64,000 nt of DNA. It comes from Amphibalanus amphitrite (taxonomy: Eukaryota > Arthropoda > Thecostraca > Balanomorpha > Balanidae). The translations under genes and the position numbers were made by a program. Shown in pieces: positions 59,177 through 64,000 of this stretch; the first letter of the stretch is position 1; every line of letters begins with the position of its first letter. The stretch covers positions 496,001 to 560,000 of the forward strand of contig NW_024881520.1 in the NCBI RefSeq assembly GCF_019059575.1, written 5' to 3'. Below the pieces are notes generated by a model that saw only the letters and a program-made list of their open reading frames with translations, searched no databases and had not been told where the DNA came from.

Positions 59177-60988
59177 TTCGAGAATAGAGATGCCCTTTTT
59201 GAACCCGCGAACCCGCTTTCTGCGGGTTTTCAAAACCCGCAGGGTTTTTGGCGGGTTTGAGAAGCAAAACTTGTCGTGTGGCGGGTATTTGGCGGTCAGA
59301 CTTAAGAACCTATAATTTTTTTTATTTTTTTTTTAGATGCAAAACACAATGCCAAGTGCATTTGCTCAGGTTAACAATACAACATTCATCAAAACAACTT
59401 TTAAAACAGAACCAAATATAAAAATATATCAAGGAAGCACATTTCAAATGCAAAACTGAAAACAACCAGCAATAGCATCCACAGTCTGGCAATGACCAAA
59501 CCAGGGTACAAGCAATAAACTACTAAGCATAAATAAATGCTGATGAAAGCATTCCATAAAACATAAAAGACCCTGAAAGCAAACTTATAGGAAGCTGAAC
59601 TGAAGTCTATGTGCACTGTGCAGTGTGCACTAGATATACATTATGGAAGAACCCAGACTTAAATGAGATGTTGAAAATCAGAGCAAATGCCACATGTTAC
59701 TTTATTTGCGTCTGGTCGGCATAAAAAAGAGCTATCAGCTAAACAAAATTTGATGCAAATTCATTGATTACCTATCCTACTCTATGTTCTGTTCCACCCT
59801 ATATTACGAAAATAACACACCAATCACCCTTACAAAAAATCAAAATATAGACTGGCCGGCCCAAACATAACGCAATACAATACTGGCGCACTTCCGACAT
59901 TCTGACAAGGATGGGCATTTGACTGCGTCAATTTTGGTCTCTGAGGTGAAGGAAAGCTGTCATTGATGACGCAATAATTTTCAATCAGTTTTTCTGTCTT
60001 GGTTTTTGAATGCCTCAAAATAGCAGTTATACATGTTACAAAACCACGTAGCTGGTCGCATTTATTTCTTTTGTCTTTTTACGTCCTTATCATTTGTATG
60101 CCGACAGATGACCAGCCGGAGAGCATTACCAAGACCATCTATAAAATCATTACATTTAATTTAGTATTTACTGTCTCTTTATTTCTAAACCGGTGATTAA
60201 CCTCTAAATTGTAAAACTTTAGCTGTTGTGTAAAATAATTTAATCAGAATGGCACATGAATATGCATTATACAACAGTGTTTTCGCAACAAGTTCGACTA
60301 ACTACGGCCGCAATAATTTAGTCGCTGTAACATTCCTTCATCAGCTGTTGGTGACGCTTCTGACGCATGTTTCCAGAAATGCGTGGTTCATTGGTGGTTA
60401 GTTGCAAGGCCATATATGTTATTATAGTTGGTTTTTGCTGGGATTTTGCATGATTTGTTTTATGTGTAGATCGACTGGATACTCATTATTCACTGTGTCA
60501 CTATTTATTTTTAACTGGAAATCGCATATCTTTTTATATCAACATTCATTTTGATAACAATATCATTCCAGAGGCCTAACATTGAGAGGGAGCCAGAGTG
60601 AAATTTTGATCCTCAGCCAATGCTGAAGGGTAAGGTGAGAGAAAGATTTTACTGAACTCTTCAGAAAGGAATTTCAAATGTATTGATGCATTATTCATTT
60701 TCCACTATCCAGTGTGCACTTCCTGAGGACTTAGCATAGCAATTTCAAGTCCTTACTATTTGTTTGGCTGTCTTTTTCTGCACAGCAATGAAGCAAGTAA
60801 GGTTTATATAGCTCTAGCATTGACTCAGCTGTATTTTTTTCTTGCAAAAGTATGTTTTTAAGATTGCGGGTTTTTTGCGGGTTCGGCTCAGACAAAATCA
60901 GCTTGCGGGTAGTTGTGGTTGGGCAAGGGGTAGCTGCGGGGCGGGGCGGGTAATGAAATTGCAAATTTGGGGCATCTCTATTCGAGAA
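59177..60988. mobile_element. Non-autonomous hAT element, 1.8 kb
   Basis: A perfect 8-bp duplication TTCGAGAA (59177-59184, 60981-60988) flanks inverted ends TAGAGATGCCC (59185) and GGGCATCTCTA (ending 60980). Both ends have clustered ACCCGC/GCGGGT hexamers (59205-59290, 60865-60950), typical of subterminal transposase-binding motifs in hAT elements. The AT-rich interior encodes no transposase. Confidence 0.88.
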
Positions 60989-61562
60989 CTCCCGTCGCCT
61001 TGATATTTTACTGCTGATATAATCATCTAATGCAATGGACTGCGCCTTTGTAGGAGATCCTAACAGCTGGAAAAGTATGAACTGATCGCTCATCCGACTG
61101 AAATTCGCATGCGGAGCGTGATGAATTCTTACCCTCAGGCAGATATGCATTGTCTACCACCTGTTCAAGGGCCAAGGCAGTCGAGGTTTCATCGACAATC
61201 ATTGATCGGATTTGCAAATTGTAAGATGAGGCGTAGGTATATACTTGGCAAACTTTCTCACGTATGCTCCTCTTGTAGAGTACTGAGTAGTCATCTCGCG
61301 TGACTGATGTGCGTGGGCTAGACTTCTCCAAGAAGTATTATCCAGAGAAGTAATCCGAATGAAACGTGTTCGATCATTTGTTATGTGTAGGTATATCTCC
61401 GAGAAAATACATTGGACAGAACACAATTTGTATCTCGCGAAATGAAATTTAGTAGTTTTATTGTGATACCAAAATACGTATGAGTCAACAGCTTGCTTCT
61501 TAGCCCCCACTTAACTGCTTTTCTGCATGCCTCCCGTCCGTTTCGGGCCGCGCGCGCGACTA
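60989..61562. other. Unassigned stretch
   Basis: No gene or repeat is supported. Confidence 0.4.
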
Positions 61563-61712
61563 GACTTCCTCCGCCAATCTGGTTAAGATCTCCGGGCGCT
61601 CAGACGGCTCTATCTTGAGCTTTTTTAGGCGCTCTGGATGGTCCGCGAAGACAACTTCCCAAATGTGCCCCCACAGAAAGAAATCTGGAGATGGTGACTT
61701 TGGAGGCCGCGC
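61563..61712 (-). pseudogene. Tc1/mariner-type transposase fragment
   Basis: Read leftwards from 61712, a short frame gives RPPKSPSPDFFLWGHIWEVV, then FADHPERLKKLK and a stop after 49 residues. (R/K)SPxxDFFLWG is the signature near the last catalytic acidic residue of mariner-like DDE transposases. Sequence to its right seems to continue the gene in other frames (HINGR-like), so this is a decayed remnant. Confidence 0.6.
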
Positions 61713-62380
61713 TTTTAGAAATCAACCTATCGGCCATTAATGTGCGATGAATGATGATCTTAGGAAGAAGTCAGAAAACGCCCGGCGTTTGTTGCAGCCC
61801 TACCTAATGTTGAATGTCCCCTCCCCCTCTTGTCCCACCCCTGCTTCATCCCCCCCTACCCGGCTGTGATCCCGCCCCGCTCATTCCGTTCTTATTCCCC
61901 CTCCGGCCTCCTCCCTGAGTGTTCCCGCATGACCGGCACTGTTACAGCGTGGCCCTCGCGTGCTCCGCACCGACCGCCCCGGGCCGGGAGGTCGCTGGGT
62001 ACACGATCGTGAAGTGAGGAGGGTGAACGCGGACTCGGGAGTCGGGAGTCACGACCGTGCCAGGTGACCGGCGCGTCCACACCGCCGTGTGTCGCAGCCG
62101 ACAAGGTCGACCCCCCCCCCCCTCCTTACTGAGGGGGAGGGGAGAGCGCCGGGTACGCGCGGCCGTCGGACGGCCGTGACTTGTGAACTTCAGCCACTGA
62201 GTTATGGCCCACCGTGTTCCTATAGTCGCAGCATTGGTCATTGATGATTGGTGCGTATCAGTGATACGGTATCACAGTATTGGCCAATTACTGAAGTAAT
62301 TAATGTTAATGGAGTTATCCATTAGCACTTGCCTCCTCAATTTATTGGTGGTATTATTTTGTTTTTCAATTTAAAGTGTA
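61713..62380. other. Unassigned GC-rich stretch
   Basis: C-runs at 61805-61860 and 62110. No gene is supported. Confidence 0.4.
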
Positions 62381-62589
62381 GAACACTAGCCAGCATGGAG
62401 CAGTGCGCCAGATACAGTGCGAGATAGAGCTAAAAAGTACAGTCACACAGAAAGCACAGTCATACCTACATCATGTGACTCTCAGTCTCGAACCACAATG
62501 CCGTGCTGAGGCCGACAGCCTGACCCATCTCGGACTCTGCAACCCTCTCGGGTTTCCAGTCACTCAGAGGTCAGAGAGCCCGCAGAAGA

Positions 62590-62690
62590 TGGCCCGCTAC
62601 AGGGCTCGAACCGATTAGAGTACACCATGAGCGGCCGACTGGACACCTTGCCACTACGTCTGCAGGTCCATGTCGTTCGGCAAACGGCCT
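62590..62690 (-). repeat. Possible tRNA-derived SINE head
   Basis: On the minus strand GTAGTGGCAAGGTGTCCAG resembles an RNA polymerase III A box. About 40 nt later CGGTTCGAGCCCTG is a good B box. The spacing suits a tRNA-derived SINE with its body running left towards 62390. I see no second copy in the window and no acceptor-stem pairing I would defend, so it is not called a tRNA gene. Confidence 0.4.
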
Positions 62691-62789
62691 GAAGTGTCTT
62701 GAGGTCATCATGGCTACAGGTGATGACGGGTACGTCATCATAGTACGCTGGGGTTGGGGTCCAAGGGCAAGAGAATGACTGACGTGGCG

Positions 62790-64000
62790 AGCTTTTTTAT
62801 CACTCTACATACCTGTTCTGGACAAGCACGCGCCGATACGGAGCCGCAAGGTTCACAACCCATCTGCCCCGCCGGTCACGGCCGCCACTAAGGACTTGAT
62901 GGCGAGCCGCCGCGGCGCTCTGCGCACCCTCGGCAGAGACTCGAGCGAATACCGCGATCTGAACCGATCTGTCCGGTCCGCCATCCGCCGCGACACGCGC
63001 CTGGCCATAGAGTCCCGTATCAGGGAGCAGGGACCCCACACCGTGTGGCGCAACATTCGGAGTGTTGTTGCTGGCCGGAAGCGAGATGTCACCTCACCAC
63101 AGCTATCACCGAGCGCGCTGAATGAGTATTTCGTGTCTGTCGGGCCGAGGGTGGCGGCGGAGGTGGCCGGTGCGGCCGAGCACGCGGCGGACCTGCCCTG
63201 CCGCCTGCCGCGTGTGGGGGCCTGCGGCTTCTCAGTCTCTCCCATCGACCTCGACACGCTGACGATCGCGCTGTACAGCATGAGGAACTCGCCTGCGTGC
63301 GGATCTGATGGTTTGTGTGCTCGTGCTCTGAAGGTTGGCTTCCCCGCCGTCGGCTATGTCATCCTACATATCATTAACGCATGTCTCACCCAATCCGACT
63401 ACCCTCCAACCTGGAAACATTCGCTCATTCACCCCATCTTCAAGACCGGCGACCCATCCGATCCTTCCAACTTCCGTCCTATTTCCATCATCCCCACCAT
63501 CGCCAAACTAGTAGAGCGCGTTGTCCAGCGGCAGCTTTACCATTACCTATCCTCCAACCACCTCCTATCCCCCAGCCAGCACGGTTTCCGTCCGCGCCAT
63601 TCGACGGAAACCGCGCTGGCTACCGTAACCGACCAAATCCTCACAGCTGCCGACGGCGGGGAGATCACCCTCTTATGTCTTATTGACCTGAGCAAGTGTT
63701 TTGATATTATCGACCATGACATTTTACTTCGGAAACTCGAGCTGCACGGTGTGGATGTTCAGTGGTTTAAAGCTTACCTGACCGGCCATACCCAGAGTGT
63801 GTCACTCAGAGACCACACTGGAGCTGCCAGCGTCTCCCCGCCGATGCCGAACTCGATGGGGGTTTTCCAGGGGTCTGCCCTGGGCCCCCTCTTGTTTACC
63901 GTGTTTGCAAATGACATGTCACTGTTCGCTGCGGGTGCAAGTGTCGTGTAGTACGCTGACGACACCCAGGTGATTGTCTCTGGCAAAAAGAACGAACTTT
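62790..64000 (+). mobile_element. LINE (L2/CR1-like RT), truncated by window end
   Basis: A frame open from about 62790 (IPVLDKHAPIRSRKV) covers the linker after the endonuclease and the reverse transcriptase (NFRPISIIPTIAKLVERVVQ, HGFRPRHSTETAL, CLIDLSKCFDIIDHDILL, MGVFQGSALGPLLF). A TAG at 63949-63951 stands directly before YADDTQVIV, where relatives have Gln, so this copy is not functional. Upstream of about 62785 the frame is closed and the endonuclease is absent, so it is 5'-truncated. It is related to the LINE at 38.3-40.0 kb. Confidence 0.85.

Noticed and set aside
62590-62690. A functional tRNA gene
   Set aside because: A- and B-box-like sequences are present, but I could not find convincing acceptor and anticodon stems.

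Overview
This is a eukaryotic nuclear window that is gene-poor and repeat-rich. It holds two recognisable host genes, both with ordinary GT-AG introns and GC-rich exons. One is a microsomal cytochrome P450 of the CYP2 clan on the minus strand (11100-13485, two exons, 496 residues). The other is a cytoplasmic dynein 1 light intermediate chain gene on the plus strand (34105-56920, nine coding exons, 495 residues, first intron 10.2 kb). Gene style and transposon families suggest an arthropod, and I favour a crustacean. The species cannot be fixed from this window.

1-10.3 kb: the end of an AGGTCA-rich repeat, then a giant foldback element (304-8697). It has 9-bp target duplications, about 185-bp outer inverted repeats and 152-bp tandem units that point inward from both sides, about 10 on the left and 43 on the right. 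A 33-bp-TIR element and a TTAA-flanked short element follow. 10.3-14.3 kb: a GA microsatellite and the P450. 14.3-19.8 kb: nested short DNA transposons, including a 3.1-kb element with 340-bp inverted repeats and two copies of a TTAA-flanked, piggyBac-like family full of nuclear-receptor half-sites (AGGTCA). 19.8-27.6 kb: a TTAA-flanked unit enclosing five CCCTA pentamer arrays alternating with five copies of a 640-776 bp spacer.

28.2-33.65 kb: a young, apparently whole Ty3/gypsy element (CsRn1-like, tRNA-Trp primer site, minus strand) with matching 382-bp LTRs and a CGTTT duplication. It lies about 450 bp upstream of the dynein gene start codon. 34.1-58.0 kb: the dynein gene. Its introns carry an 847-bp foldback element, two antisense LINE fragments, a small hAT-type MITE, a CRE/AP-1 site cluster, a decayed copy of the exon 4 start, and a 2.9-kb AGGTCA repeat interrupted by a second TTAA element. 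58-64 kb: a 1.8-kb hAT-type element with a perfect 8-bp duplication, a mariner-type transposase scrap, a possible tRNA-derived SINE and a LINE running off the window end.

The most unusual features are the foldback with tandem-repeat arms, the recurrence of AGGTCA arrays and of a shared core (AAGTTTCAGC..ATCGG) across structurally unrelated elements, and the CCCTA macro-array. All comparisons were done by eye. No alignment or database search was run.
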